From assembly GCA_963817855.1 (NCBI GenBank), contig CAWFQA010000002.1, positions 124,001-188,000 on the forward strand: a stretch of 64,000 nucleotides of DNA, read 5' to 3'. The notes below the pieces were generated by a model. That model ran no database searches and was not told the DNA's origin. It saw only the letters and a program-made list of their open reading frames with translations. This DNA is from JAKAAZ01 sp963817855 (GTDB lineage: Bacteria; Acidobacteriota; Terriglobia; Terriglobales; Acidobacteriaceae). Position numbers and translations under genes: made by a program. Positions within the stretch are counted from its first letter, which is position 1. Every line of letters starts with the position of its first letter. Shown here piece by piece: positions 17,782-27,072 of this stretch.

Positions 17782-19416
17782 ATGCAGGACACAAACACCA
17801 GAAATGTTGAGCTGTTCGATACCAGCCTTCGGGATGGAATGCAGCAGCCGAACCTCGAAATTTCCATACCCAATGCGATCAGTTTGCTGCAACGGATGGG
17901 CGGTTTTGGCGTGCATTACGCGGAGATCGGATTCGCAGGCGCGAATCAATTTGTGGGAGATCTGACCGGCGCACTCGGCTCAATCGACACGCGGGCGACG
18001 AAGCTCGCGCTGTTTGGCAGAACCCGCGGTCGTGGCAGCAAAGTGGAGGAATGGCCGGACGTTCAATTTATGGTCCGCCATAAAGAGCGGGTCTCGGTTG
18101 CAGTGGTCGTCGTCAAGTCCAGGCTGCTCGATGTCGTTCGGTCATTGGAAACGACACCGGAAGAAAACCTGCAAATGGTCTATGAGACCATCGCGTGTCT
18201 GCAGGATAACGGCCTTGAAGTGATCGTAGACCTTGAGCATGCCATGGATGCGGCGTGTGGGCGCCGGGAAAACGGTGTCCCTTGCGATGCGGAATTTAGC
18301 AAACGCAGCCTGGATTATTTCAACCAAATCACGGCGCGGTGTGTGCGTCAGAACGTAAGCCGACTGGTTGTTTGTGACACCACGGGGGGCGCTGGCCCGG
18401 AAGAAGTGACCCAGGTGATGAGCTGCCTGACATGGGCCTATCCCAGCGTTAAATTTGGATTTCATGGTCATACTGACCGCGGCCTGGGAGTTGCTAATAC
18501 GCGAGCTGCGATTTTCGCCGGCGCCACGCAAATTCAAGGCACGCTTGTCGGAACCGGAGAACGGTGCGGCAACGTGAACCTTACGACCGTGATTGGAGGC
18601 ATGCAATTGCGAGGCGAGGCGGAGTTTGTCTCACCCGAATCGTTGACCGGTCTGACTGGCCTGGCACACACGGTCTATGGAGCTTTCGGACTGGAAGTAC
18701 CACACGGCGCGGCGATTGTTGGTCAGGGAGCATTTGGGACCTGGGCAGGAATGCACGGCAGCAGTGAGCGAAAAAACCCTGGCGCTTACCTGTGGTGCAA
18801 TCCTGAAAAAGTGGGCGCCAGTGCAGTGATCGGCGTCAACGGTCAATCGGGAAAAGCAAACATCATGCTGCTTTCAGAATCGATGGGCATTCCGCTGAAT
18901 GCGAGCCAAGCGCAGGCTCTGGTCGACGCCAACCAATCCATGATCGACGGCGGCGGGTTCACGGCGAGCGAAATTTCGTTCCGATTGGCCTGTATCCGGG
19001 TTTTGAAGACGCTGCCAAACAGCTTCAACGTAAAAAGCTGGAAGGTGCTCGACGAATCGGATGATGCTGGAAACAGGTCCGTTCGCGCATCGATGTCATT
19101 GCAATTGGGCGACGACGCCATCGTTGAGACGACGGCCGAGGGTGCAGGTCCCGTCGACGCGTTGAGCAAAGCGATGCGGAAAGAACTGGAGCGTTGGTAT
19201 CCAACCATGAAGCAGATGCGTCTGGAGACCTTCAGCGTTACCGCCATCGACATTTCCGCACATGATACAGCGGCCCACGTTCGGGTCACGGTCAGCTTCC
19301 AGGCTGACGGACATGAGCCATGGACGACCGCGGGCGTAAGCAGCGATTTAAATCAGGCATCCTTGATGGCTATCTTGGACGGCTTTCATTTCTGGCTCCT
19401 TGGGCATCCCGACTAA
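17782..19416 (+). CDS. 2-isopropylmalate/citramalate synthase family protein
   Basis: A 544-residue member of the DRE-TIM metallolyase superfamily, which condenses acetyl-CoA with a 2-oxo acid. The N-terminal LFDTSLRDGMQQPN carries the R-D catalytic/metal pair, FHGHTDRGLGVANT carries the metal-binding H-x-H and D, and GTGERCGNVNL is the conserved glycine loop. Residues about 415-544 form a LeuA_dimer-like regulatory domain. The length and the C-terminal domain fit the CimA-like branch (citramalate synthase, isoleucine route) at least as well as LeuA. An A/T-rich block (ATTTATATAGAAT) about 35 bases upstream is a plausible -10 region. It stands alone, divergent from the GT4/debranching pair. 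Confidence 0.82.
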   Translation: MQDTNTRNVELFDTSLRDGMQQPNLEISIPNAISLLQRMGGFGVHYAEIGFAGANQFVGDLTGALGSIDTRATKLALFGRTRGRGSKVEEWPDVQFMVRHKERVSVAVVVVKSRLLDVVRSLETTPEENLQMVYETIACLQDNGLEVIVDLEHAMDAACGRRENGVPCDAEFSKRSLDYFNQITARCVRQNVSRLVVCDTTGGAGPEEVTQVMSCLTWAYPSVKFGFHGHTDRGLGVANTRAAIFAGATQIQGTLVGTGERCGNVNLTTVIGGMQLRGEAEFVSPESLTGLTGLAHTVYGAFGLEVPHGAAIVGQGAFGTWAGMHGSSERKNPGAYLWCNPEKVGASAVIGVNGQSGKANIMLLSESMGIPLNASQAQALVDANQSMIDGGGFTASEISFRLACIRVLKTLPNSFNVKSWKVLDESDDAGNRSVRASMSLQLGDDAIVETTAEGAGPVDALSKAMRKELERWYPTMKQMRLETFSVTAIDISAHDTAAHVRVTVSFQADGHEPWTTAGVSSDLNQASLMAILDGFHFWLLGHPD

Positions 19417-19474
19417 TCGGAGGCCTTGGGCGCCATCTCTTGTGGGGCCATAATACTCAGTGGAGGGCTTCCTC

Positions 19475-21320
19475 ATGTCGTGCCATCTTTCACGCCGTAG
19501 CTTTGTTCAGTCAGCAGCCGCTGCGGCTGCGGCTGTCGCCGCTAAAGGATTGTGGGGCGATGTCGCCTTCGCAAGCGACCTTCGCCCGTCGAACCTGCTA
19601 TCGCAATTCGGCTATGGCGACGTCATCCTGGCGAGCGATCTGCACGAATCGCAGCTGCACAGAACACATTCTGTGCTGATGCAGTTGAGCGATGACAGCC
19701 TGCTGAAGCCGTTTCGCCAGATGGCCGGGATGCCTGCGCCCGGCGAGGATCTGGGAGGCTGGTACCATTACGATCCTGATCTGGACCACTTTGCGGGCGA
19801 CTACGGATTCGCACCTGCCTGCACCTTTGGACAGTGGGTGTCGGCGCTGGCGCGCGTTTATGCCATCACCGGGGATGGCGCCACTCGGGCGAAAGTTCTG
19901 CGGCTGAATCGACTCTACGCGGCGACCATCAGTCCCGACTTCTACATCAAGAACCGGTTTCCTGCCTACTGTTATGACAAGCTCGTGCTGGGCCTGCTCG
20001 ACTCGCACACTTATGTGAATGATCCAGATGCCATGGCTATCCTGCAGCGGACCACCGACACGGCGCTGCCCCATTTGCCGCCGCATGCGATCGACCACGA
20101 TGTTTCCTGGAGACCGGACAAGCACGACAAATCATGGGACTGGGACGAGTCCTATACCATGCCGGAGAACCTGTTCATTGCCTACACAGCGTGGAGCGGG
20201 CCGGCGGTATTACGATCTCGGATTCCAATATCTCGACGACAAAACCTGGTTTGAGCCTTTGTCGCGCGGCGAAAATGTCCTGGCAGGCCATCATGCTTAT
20301 AGCTACGTCAATTCCCTTAGCTCCGCCATGATGGCCTACATGGTGGGCGGCAGCAAGATGCATTTGCAGGCAGCAAAGAACGCGTTCGGGATGCTGCTGG
20401 AGCAAAGCTTCGCCACCGGCGGATGGGGACCGGACGAACAACTGCGCGCACCAGGCAGCGACGATGTCTTCGCCAGCCTCAGCAAGACGCACGCCAGCTT
20501 TGAAACGCCTTGCGGAAGCTATGCGCACTTCAAGGTAACGCGTTACCTGCTGCGCGTAACTCGCGACTCCCGCTACGGAGACAGCATGGAGCGCATAATG
20601 TACAACACCGTCCTCGGCGCCAAGGCATTGCAGGATAATGGGGAATCGTTCTACTATTCCGACTACAATTTCGACGGCGAACGTGTCTATCATCGTGCTG
20701 CGTGGCCGTGCTGTTCCGGCACTCTGCCGCAGGTGGCCGCCGATTACCGGATCCAGGCTTACTTCCACAACGAAAGTAATGTTTTTGTGAATCTATACAT
20801 TCCGTCGACACTGCGGTGGTCTCGCGGCGACGGCACGTTTTCGATCACCCAGGAGAGTACCTGGCCCTATGATCCAAACATTTCCTTCGTTGTGAACACG
20901 GCCACCCCATCTGAAATGACCGTTCATTTTCGGATTCCGGCGTGGACCCGCGGAGCCTCCTTGACCGTGAACGGACAGCGCTGGACGGGTGAAGTAACTC
21001 CGGGACAATTCGCCCCGGTGAAGCGTACCTGGAAGAGTGGGGACCGCGTGGGGTTGGAGTTGCCGCTGGTATCGCGGCTGGAAGCAATCGATTCGCAGCA
21101 CCCCAATACGGTCGCGGTGATGCGCGGGCCGCTGGTGCTGTTTGCGCTGAAACCCCTGCAAACAAGCTCCATGCCGAGCTTTGGCAGGAATGCTCTTGTC
21201 AATTTGCAGCGTATCTCGCAGCGCGAGTGGCAGGTTCGCGGCGGCGGTGCAACCTACCGGCTTGTTCCATTTACTGAGGTTGGCTCAGAGCCCTACACGA
21301 CTTACTTGCAAACTACCTAA
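19475..21320 (+). pseudogene. GH127-like (DUF1680) beta-L-arabinofuranosidase-type enzyme, frameshifted
   Basis: Start ATG 19475 follows GGAGGG with 7 bases spacing. A Tat-type leader (SRRSFVQSAAA) predicts export. The frame breaks in a GGG run at 20198-20200: the first frame ends its conserved run at ENLFIAYTAW, and the next frame resumes with GRRYYDLGFQYLDD and continues to 21320. Removing one G gives 614 residues, the normal family length. The GH127 active-site features are in the second part: an ETPC segment (acid/base Glu and a Zn-Cys) and WPCCSGT (the adjacent cysteines, one of which is the nucleophile in characterised members). The substrate is probably a plant- or polymer-derived beta-L-arabinofuranoside or a related sugar. 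Confidence 0.8.
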
Positions 21321-21360
21321 GTCGTCCAGGCTGATTCACGTTGGGAAACGACGCAGCGAA

Positions 21361-22011
21361 TTACCTTGATGTATCCAGCGATGCGTTCTTCTTTTTGCCA
21401 GAATTCTCCGGCGGGGGAGCGTATCCATTGAAATCAAATCCGATCAGAATCGCTCCTGTCGTTTGGCTGGCAATTTCAGCCGTCACATCAATGGACGTTA
21501 CACAATGATTGGCAGGCGTAAACACCCAATGGGAGGCAAGCGTTCGTTCCTTCTTCAAATAACTCAGGGTCCACTCATCTTCGCCGGCCCAGATACTGCC
21601 CGGCTTTAGAAAGTCTTCCTGACGGGTTGGCTTGCCATACTGCCTTGTCAGCTCCGCTTCGATCGCATGGAACTGATTGATAAGGTCCACTCCGGTTGTA
21701 TCAGTATCAATATCGTTGGTCTCTCCCGAAACCTTCAGCAATCCCTGGGTGGGTGAAATGGTTAGAAGGTAATAGCCAACATTCGGGAACGGAGTGGGTG
21801 CCGTCGCGGTCGAGTACTGATTCAAGCCTTCCTCTTTCAGCGGGCCAACCAGGCTGCTGATCGCTTGTTTGCTGGCACCACAGGTAAAACCGAATGGCCC
21901 GGTCGAGTTTTGCGCGGCTGGAGATGCCGTTTGGGCCGGTGAAACACCGACAAAAACCATGGCAATCGCAACCGCACCCAGGGTGCGCGAGAAACATCCG
22001 CTAGCTTTCAT
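21361..22011 (-). CDS. Secreted protein of unknown function
   Basis: 216 residues with a clear signal peptide (basic MKASGCFSR, hydrophobic core, likely cleavage after a SPA/AQT region). The mature part is polar, has two cysteines (CGASKQ and NHCVTS) that could pair, and ends in a lysine/asparagine-rich tail. No family recognised. It converges with the GH127-like gene (40 bases between stops) and is divergent from the oxygenase fusion. Confidence 0.65.
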   Translation of the reverse strand: MKASGCFSRTLGAVAIAMVFVGVSPAQTASPAAQNSTGPFGFTCGASKQAISSLVGPLKEEGLNQYSTATAPTPFPNVGYYLLTISPTQGLLKVSGETNDIDTDTTGVDLINQFHAIEAELTRQYGKPTRQEDFLKPGSIWAGEDEWTLSYLKKERTLASHWVFTPANHCVTSIDVTAEIASQTTGAILIGFDFNGYAPPPENSGKKKNASLDTSR

Positions 22012-22179
22012 CGTTTTCCTCCGTCACCTACATCTCATTTAGGAGAGGCCGGAAGCAGGAAGTAGTAGGTAATCGTGGAATATACAGCTGAAGTGGATTG
22101 AATTCAACAAAAACCGCTTAGCCATCTTTCCTAGCGACTGGAAGGCCCATTGCGGCAGGGGTAACATAAGGGAAGATAT

Positions 22180-24456
22180 ATGCCTGCTGTCGCCGAAATC
22201 CAGCCGAATGATTACAGTCTGGTGGGGAAGAACACGGTTCTCGCCATCCAGCAGGGTCTGGCTGAAGCAACCTGGTACACATCGCCTGTCCCGCGAGACA
22301 GGATGCGCGAATTGCTGGAGCGCAGGGATGGCCCCCCACTCCGAGATACCATCGTATGGTTCTCTTTGCTGATCTTCTTCGGGGCCTGCGGCGTGGCGCT
22401 CTGGGGAACCTGGTGGGCGATCCTCCCCTTCCTGGCATACGGCGCGATCTACGCTTCCAGCTCGGATTCCCGCTGGCATGAGTGTGGTCATGGGACGGCC
22501 TTCAAGACTGATTGGCTGAACAACGCGCTCTATGAAGTCGCTTCGTTCATGGTGCTCCGTGAATCCGTGCCCTGGCGATGGAGCCACGCTCGCCACCACA
22601 GCGACACGATTATCGTCGGCCGTGATCCGGAGATTGCGGTACCCCGGCCGCCGAATATTCTGGCGATGGTACTCTCCTTCTTCGACCTGAAGGAGATGCC
22701 CACCTACTTTCGCCATGTGTTACTGCACTCGATGGGAATGCTCACGCCGGAGGAGAAGACCTACATTCCGGAATCTGAATATGGGAGTGTGTTTTCTCGG
22801 GCGCACCTCTACTTAGCAGTTTATCTAGGAGTAATCGGTTTATCGATCTACATGCGCAGCATTCTTCCGCTGATGTTTGTTGGTTTGCCGAACCTATACG
22901 GCTCCTGGCTATACCACATGTACGGATATACACAGCATGCGGGTCTGGCTGAAAATGTCCTCGATCACCGGCTGAATTGCAGAACGCTGTATACAAACCC
23001 GATCCATCGCTACTTGTACTGGAACATGTTCTACCACGTGGAGCATCACATGTTTCCGCTGGTGCCCTACTACAATTTGCCCAAGCTGCACGAGCTAGTC
23101 AAGGACGACATGCCCACGCCGTATGCCGGCCTGATCGATGCATGGCGCGAGATCATCCCAGCGGTGCTGCGACAGGTGAAAGACCCTGCCTACCATATCA
23201 AGCGCAAGCTGCCGACACCGACGTTTCCTTATGAGGCACCGCCGACGTCGCACATTTTCACGGCGAAGGGTCAGCCAAAGAATGGCTGGGTAGAAGTCTG
23301 CGCGAGTTCGTTCCTGCGAAATGAAGACGTCATCCGGTTTGACCATGATAAGAAGACTTATGCCATCTATCGCGTTGCGGATGGTAGCCTGTACGCGACC
23401 GACGGCATGTGTACGCACGCGAATAGTCATCTGGCGGACGGCTTCGTTACCGGGGAGCTGATTGAATGCGCGAAGCATAACGGTCGTTTCAATATCATTG
23501 ACGGATCGCCGCAACGCGCGCCCGTCTGCGTGGCTCTAAAAACCTATAGGGTGAACGAGCATGATGAAAAGATTTTTCTGGATGTGACATCGGCCGGCGG
23601 TTGCGGGCTTACAAAATCTGCGACGACTTACAAATTCCGCGTAGTCAGAAATGAGAATGTCGCCACATTTATTAAAGAACTGGTACTGGAACCGGAGCCT
23701 GGTTCGCCGCAACTGAACTATCAACCCGGCGATTACGTCCAGGTGGATATTCCCGCATATGAAGAGATACCTCTACACCATATTTCAGTCGCAGCGCCGT
23801 TCGCTGAAATCTGGAAGACGCATCGGGTATTCGAGTTTCGTGCGGCAAATGACATTCCAGTTCGCCGGAATTACTCCATGGCATCAAACGCCGCCACCGA
23901 CAAACAGCTTCGCTTCAATGTTCGCATCGCCACTCCGCCGCGGGGCCAGGATTGTCTCGCGGGCGCTGGTTCCGCCTACATCCATTGCTTGAAACCCGGG
24001 GACACCGTTACGGCGATCGGCCCGTTTGGCGACTTCCACATCAAGCACACAGAAAGAGAGATGGTGTATGTGGGCGGTGGTGCGGGCATGGCTCCGCTGC
24101 GTTCGCATTTGTCTTATCTGTTTGAGACGCTGCAAACAGGTCGTCGAGTCAGCTTCTGGTACGGTGCGCGCTCGCTCCAGGAAACTTTTTACATCGAATA
24201 TTTCGAAAACCTGGCAAGAAGGTTTCCTAACTTCACCTTTCACCTGGCGCTTTCTGAGCCCCAACCTCAGGACAAATGGAACTCGCATACCGGATTCATT
24301 CATGAGGTGTTGCGGTCCCAGCATCTTGTGAATCATCCAGACCCAACTGGAATTGAATACTATTTGTGCGGGCCGCCAGCCATGGTTCACGCCGCGATCA
24401 AGATGCTTGAGAATTTTAACGTCCCCAAAAATCAGATTGCTTTCGACGAATTTTAG
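22180..24456 (+). CDS. Fatty-acid-desaturase / Rieske / NqrF-type reductase fusion
   Basis: A 758-residue three-module protein. Residues 1-345: a membrane-bound di-iron desaturase/hydroxylase with His boxes HECGH (100-104), HARHH (136-140) and HVEHH (286-290) and about four to five helices. Residues 360-475: a Rieske [2Fe-2S] ferredoxin domain with C411-x-H413 and C430-x-x-H433. Residues 484-758: an FAD/NAD(P)H reductase closely like the C-terminal half of NqrF (ATFIKEL, RNYSMASN, VGGGAGMAPLRSHL, FWYGARS, YYLCGPPAM). Electrons would flow NADH to FAD to Rieske centre to di-iron site, making a self-sufficient membrane oxygenase or desaturase. The NqrF plant-type ferredoxin is replaced by the Rieske module. 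The nearest known arrangement is the separate MocD/MocE/MocF type set. The lipid or small-molecule substrate is unknown. Confidence 0.85.
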   Translation: MPAVAEIQPNDYSLVGKNTVLAIQQGLAEATWYTSPVPRDRMRELLERRDGPPLRDTIVWFSLLIFFGACGVALWGTWWAILPFLAYGAIYASSSDSRWHECGHGTAFKTDWLNNALYEVASFMVLRESVPWRWSHARHHSDTIIVGRDPEIAVPRPPNILAMVLSFFDLKEMPTYFRHVLLHSMGMLTPEEKTYIPESEYGSVFSRAHLYLAVYLGVIGLSIYMRSILPLMFVGLPNLYGSWLYHMYGYTQHAGLAENVLDHRLNCRTLYTNPIHRYLYWNMFYHVEHHMFPLVPYYNLPKLHELVKDDMPTPYAGLIDAWREIIPAVLRQVKDPAYHIKRKLPTPTFPYEAPPTSHIFTAKGQPKNGWVEVCASSFLRNEDVIRFDHDKKTYAIYRVADGSLYATDGMCTHANSHLADGFVTGELIECAKHNGRFNIIDGSPQRAPVCVALKTYRVNEHDEKIFLDVTSAGGCGLTKSATTYKFRVVRNENVATFIKELVLEPEPGSPQLNYQPGDYVQVDIPAYEEIPLHHISVAAPFAEIWKTHRVFEFRAANDIPVRRNYSMASNAATDKQLRFNVRIATPPRGQDCLAGAGSAYIHCLKPGDTVTAIGPFGDFHIKHTEREMVYVGGGAGMAPLRSHLSYLFETLQTGRRVSFWYGARSLQETFYIEYFENLARRFPNFTFHLALSEPQPQDKWNSHTGFIHEVLRSQHLVNHPDPTGIEYYLCGPPAMVHAAIKMLENFNVPKNQIAFDEF

Positions 24457-24567
24457 GCGCACGCCCGGAATGTTTTTTTCACGGAGATTTACGCCTAGGT
24501 ACTCTATGACCGATCCCCTCCCATCAAACTTGCGTCACGGTCGCGGTGATCAGCCATAGAGTATTTC

Positions 24568-25557
24568 CTACTGTGCTGGCGTAATTACAATATTCCGAAA
24601 GTAGACGTGTCCCTTCTCGCTTCCCTGCAGATAGATCGGCCCGGGGGCAGCTTCATCGCTATTCACAGCTCCGCCAGTAATTCCCGGAATCTCCTTGTTA
24701 TTGAGGACAGTCGTGCCGTTCTGAACAACGGTGGCGTGACGACCAATCAGCGTGATGTCATAGGTCTGCCACTTATCTGTGGTCCTCGGCAGTTCAGGAT
24801 GCGGCGCTAAGAATCCATAGATACCGCCCGTGTGATGACTGGGCGGCTCTTCGACGGACTCATTTTCAATTTGTAGCTCATAGCGGCCGCGCAGATACGC
24901 GCCACTATTGGCCTGTGGTCCTATCTTGAATTCGAGATGTAGTTTGAAATCCCTGAATTTGCGATTGGTTGCCAATTCGGGCCCGTGACCTGGGCTGACT
25001 AGATTCCCGTCGACCACTGTCCAATGACCGCTCACCGGAAAATATCCAGCAGTAAATTCGTGCCAGCCATCCAGATTCTTTCCGTTGAATAGCTTGATAG
25101 GAGAGCCCCACACGGGAACAGCTGTCCGGTTCAGCGCGGGAGCACGAACACCGGTCCAGGTCCAGGGAGTTCCATGGGGTCCAGTCGCCGAACCCGTCAG
25201 TTTGCCTTGGTCAAGCTTTCCTTTCAAAACCAAGTTGGTGTCGCAATCTCCTTCCTTCGCAGAGGCAAATGTAAGCACTCCCCCTCTCACGTCCACCTTA
25301 GCCACCGGGCACACACCTCCCCAACGGCCGACCATGAGCGCTTTCAATTCGCCGTTCTGCTCAGAAAGCTCCAGCCAAGCCGGGGCTTCGCCCTTCGGCG
25401 TCTTCAACGTGATATCCCAACGGCCTAGAAATGGGTTGACATTGGATTGCGTGGCAGCGGGAATATCTGCGTTCGCCGTTGCCGGTTGCGCAAAGGCAAA
25501 ACCGCAAGCAAGGAAAGCGACGGATAAAACACTTCCCAGTATCTTTTTAGTGTTCAT
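24568..25557 (-). CDS. DUF1080 family secreted protein (3-keto-disaccharide hydrolase-like)
   Basis: 329 residues. ATG 25557 is chosen because a good signal peptide follows directly (MNTKKILGSVLSVAFLACG) and AGGAGA lies upstream. Residues about 40-140 form a small beta domain. Residues about 150-329 are the DUF1080 jelly-roll, with LFNGKNLDGWHEF, a central NSGAYLRGRYELQIEN, and the C-terminal GPIYLQGSEKGHVYFRNI. Characterised DUF1080 proteins hydrolyse 3-keto-glycosides. It is the last gene of the minus-strand run that also encodes a Gfo/Idh oxidoreductase and a GMC dehydrogenase, which fits that role. The function is inferred from family and context. Confidence 0.82.
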   Translation of the reverse strand: MNTKKILGSVLSVAFLACGFAFAQPATANADIPAATQSNVNPFLGRWDITLKTPKGEAPAWLELSEQNGELKALMVGRWGGVCPVAKVDVRGGVLTFASAKEGDCDTNLVLKGKLDQGKLTGSATGPHGTPWTWTGVRAPALNRTAVPVWGSPIKLFNGKNLDGWHEFTAGYFPVSGHWTVVDGNLVSPGHGPELATNRKFRDFKLHLEFKIGPQANSGAYLRGRYELQIENESVEEPPSHHTGGIYGFLAPHPELPRTTDKWQTYDITLIGRHATVVQNGTTVLNNKEIPGITGGAVNSDEAAPGPIYLQGSEKGHVYFRNIVITPAQ

Positions 25558-25645
25558 TGCAACAAGTCTCCTGGATCGAATTCTTTGTTGCGCCAACACA
25601 TGGAGTGGTTGGCAAATTATCCCCACGCTCCTTGAAGCTAACTTC

Positions 25646-27004
25646 CTAGCTCTTCACGGTACGCGTGACCGCGTCCCAGAACACCTGGCGCTTGCTGAAG
25701 TAGGACTGATTCGCCATATGACATGCGATCGCCGCATGGTTGCCAAAGACTGCATCCTCCAGCACTGGCTTGCGGTTCCGGACCGCTTGAAAGAAAGCCC
25801 AGAGATGCGGCTTGTAGTCGTCCCAGTCGTCGCCCGTATAGATTGTTTCCGGGGTGAGCGGCTCATCTCCAATGGGCGGATCGTGCTTGGCATGCCATTC
25901 GCTGGCATATTCGTTCCGCATCTTTTCCGGGAAGCTCACGTCGTAATAGCTGGGCGCCGTGTCCTTGCCGGATTGCGACGAATAATGAATTCCGAATTCA
26001 GTGGCATCGATAATTCCGTGCGGACCCATAAATCGCGCTGTCTCCGGAGTCTCGGTGCTGAGGCCGAGGCGAACGTAGACAGGAATGCCGTGATAGTCGA
26101 ATAACACAGTTTGTAAGTCAGGCATCTGGCGACCATCTTTCCAGCGGAAAATCCCACCGAGAGACAGCGCAGAACGGGGCGCCTCATTCCAGCTCAGGGT
26201 AGCTTGCATTCCGCTCAGCAGGTGAACCATCAGGTCCCCAGCCACGCCGGTGCCATAGTCGCTCCAGCATCGCCAGCGGGCAAATCGATCGGGATTAAAA
26301 GGAATTTTTGGAGTGTCTTTCAGCCAGGTATCCCACGCCAGGTTTGAAGGCGCAAGGTCGAGCGGCGGCGGATATTCCCAGGCGCCGGTCGGGCTGTTGC
26401 GCCCCAGCGTGAGCTCCACCATGTTGACGTCTCCAATGACGCCGGAATGGTACATCTCTTTGGCTTTGGCGACCAACACCGAGCTGACACGTTGCGAACC
26501 AATTTCCACGATCCGATTGTTTTTCTCCGCAGCCTCGATCATGGCGAAGCCTTCCGGTACGGTATGCGACATCGGCTTTTCGCAGTAAACGTCCTTGCCC
26601 GCCTGGCAGGAATCGACGACAACCTGCTTATGCCAGAAATCCGGAACCGCGGCTATGATGCAGTCCACATCCTTGCGATCCAGCAGCTCGCGATAATCGC
26701 GCGTCGTTTGCAGATTTGGATTGCCGGTAATTTCTTTCGCGAGTGTATGGCGGCCATCATAGAGATCCGCTGCCCCGACACATTCGACTCCGGGCAGTGC
26801 AATGGCGTTCGACAGTAGCGCCGAGCCCTCCATTCCCACACCGATAATTGCAAACCGCAGGCGGTCATTCGCACCCACAGGCTTATTCGGGGCCGATTGG
26901 GTTGCAGGTTCCAGGGCGATGGCCTTGGTATTCGAAGCAAACAGCCCTCCAGCAGCAATGGCGCTCGTCTGCAAAAATTTGCGGCGCGAGAAATCCGTAC
27001 TCAT
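25646..27004 (-). CDS. Gfo/Idh/MocA family oxidoreductase with Tat signal
   Basis: 452 residues. ATG 27004 has GGAGGG upstream and begins a twin-arginine leader (FSRRKFLQTSAIAAGG). The open frame continues upstream but has no protein-like character. The Rossmann motif FAIIGVGMEGSA, VPDFWH and the catalytic-site lysine in YCEKPMSH are intact, and the C-terminal alpha/beta domain is complete. Exported Gfo/Idh proteins with bound NAD(P) oxidise or isomerise sugars in the periplasm; some work on 3-keto-sugars or glycosides. The neighbouring DUF1080 gene is 88 bases away on the same strand. Confidence 0.87.
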   Translation of the reverse strand: MSTDFSRRKFLQTSAIAAGGLFASNTKAIALEPATQSAPNKPVGANDRLRFAIIGVGMEGSALLSNAIALPGVECVGAADLYDGRHTLAKEITGNPNLQTTRDYRELLDRKDVDCIIAAVPDFWHKQVVVDSCQAGKDVYCEKPMSHTVPEGFAMIEAAEKNNRIVEIGSQRVSSVLVAKAKEMYHSGVIGDVNMVELTLGRNSPTGAWEYPPPLDLAPSNLAWDTWLKDTPKIPFNPDRFARWRCWSDYGTGVAGDLMVHLLSGMQATLSWNEAPRSALSLGGIFRWKDGRQMPDLQTVLFDYHGIPVYVRLGLSTETPETARFMGPHGIIDATEFGIHYSSQSGKDTAPSYYDVSFPEKMRNEYASEWHAKHDPPIGDEPLTPETIYTGDDWDDYKPHLWAFFQAVRNRKPVLEDAVFGNHAAIACHMANQSYFSKRQVFWDAVTRTVKS

Positions 27005-27072
27005 ATTTATTCCCTCCAATTGGATCGATCCTATTTCCATATTATTGCCCGAACATTTCCACCCATTCCGCA

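Noticed and set aside
24457..24567. Rho-independent terminator after the desaturase fusion
   Set aside because: A T-run is present, but the preceding GGCG/CGCC can only form a 4 bp stem with a 2-base loop, so I do not call it.
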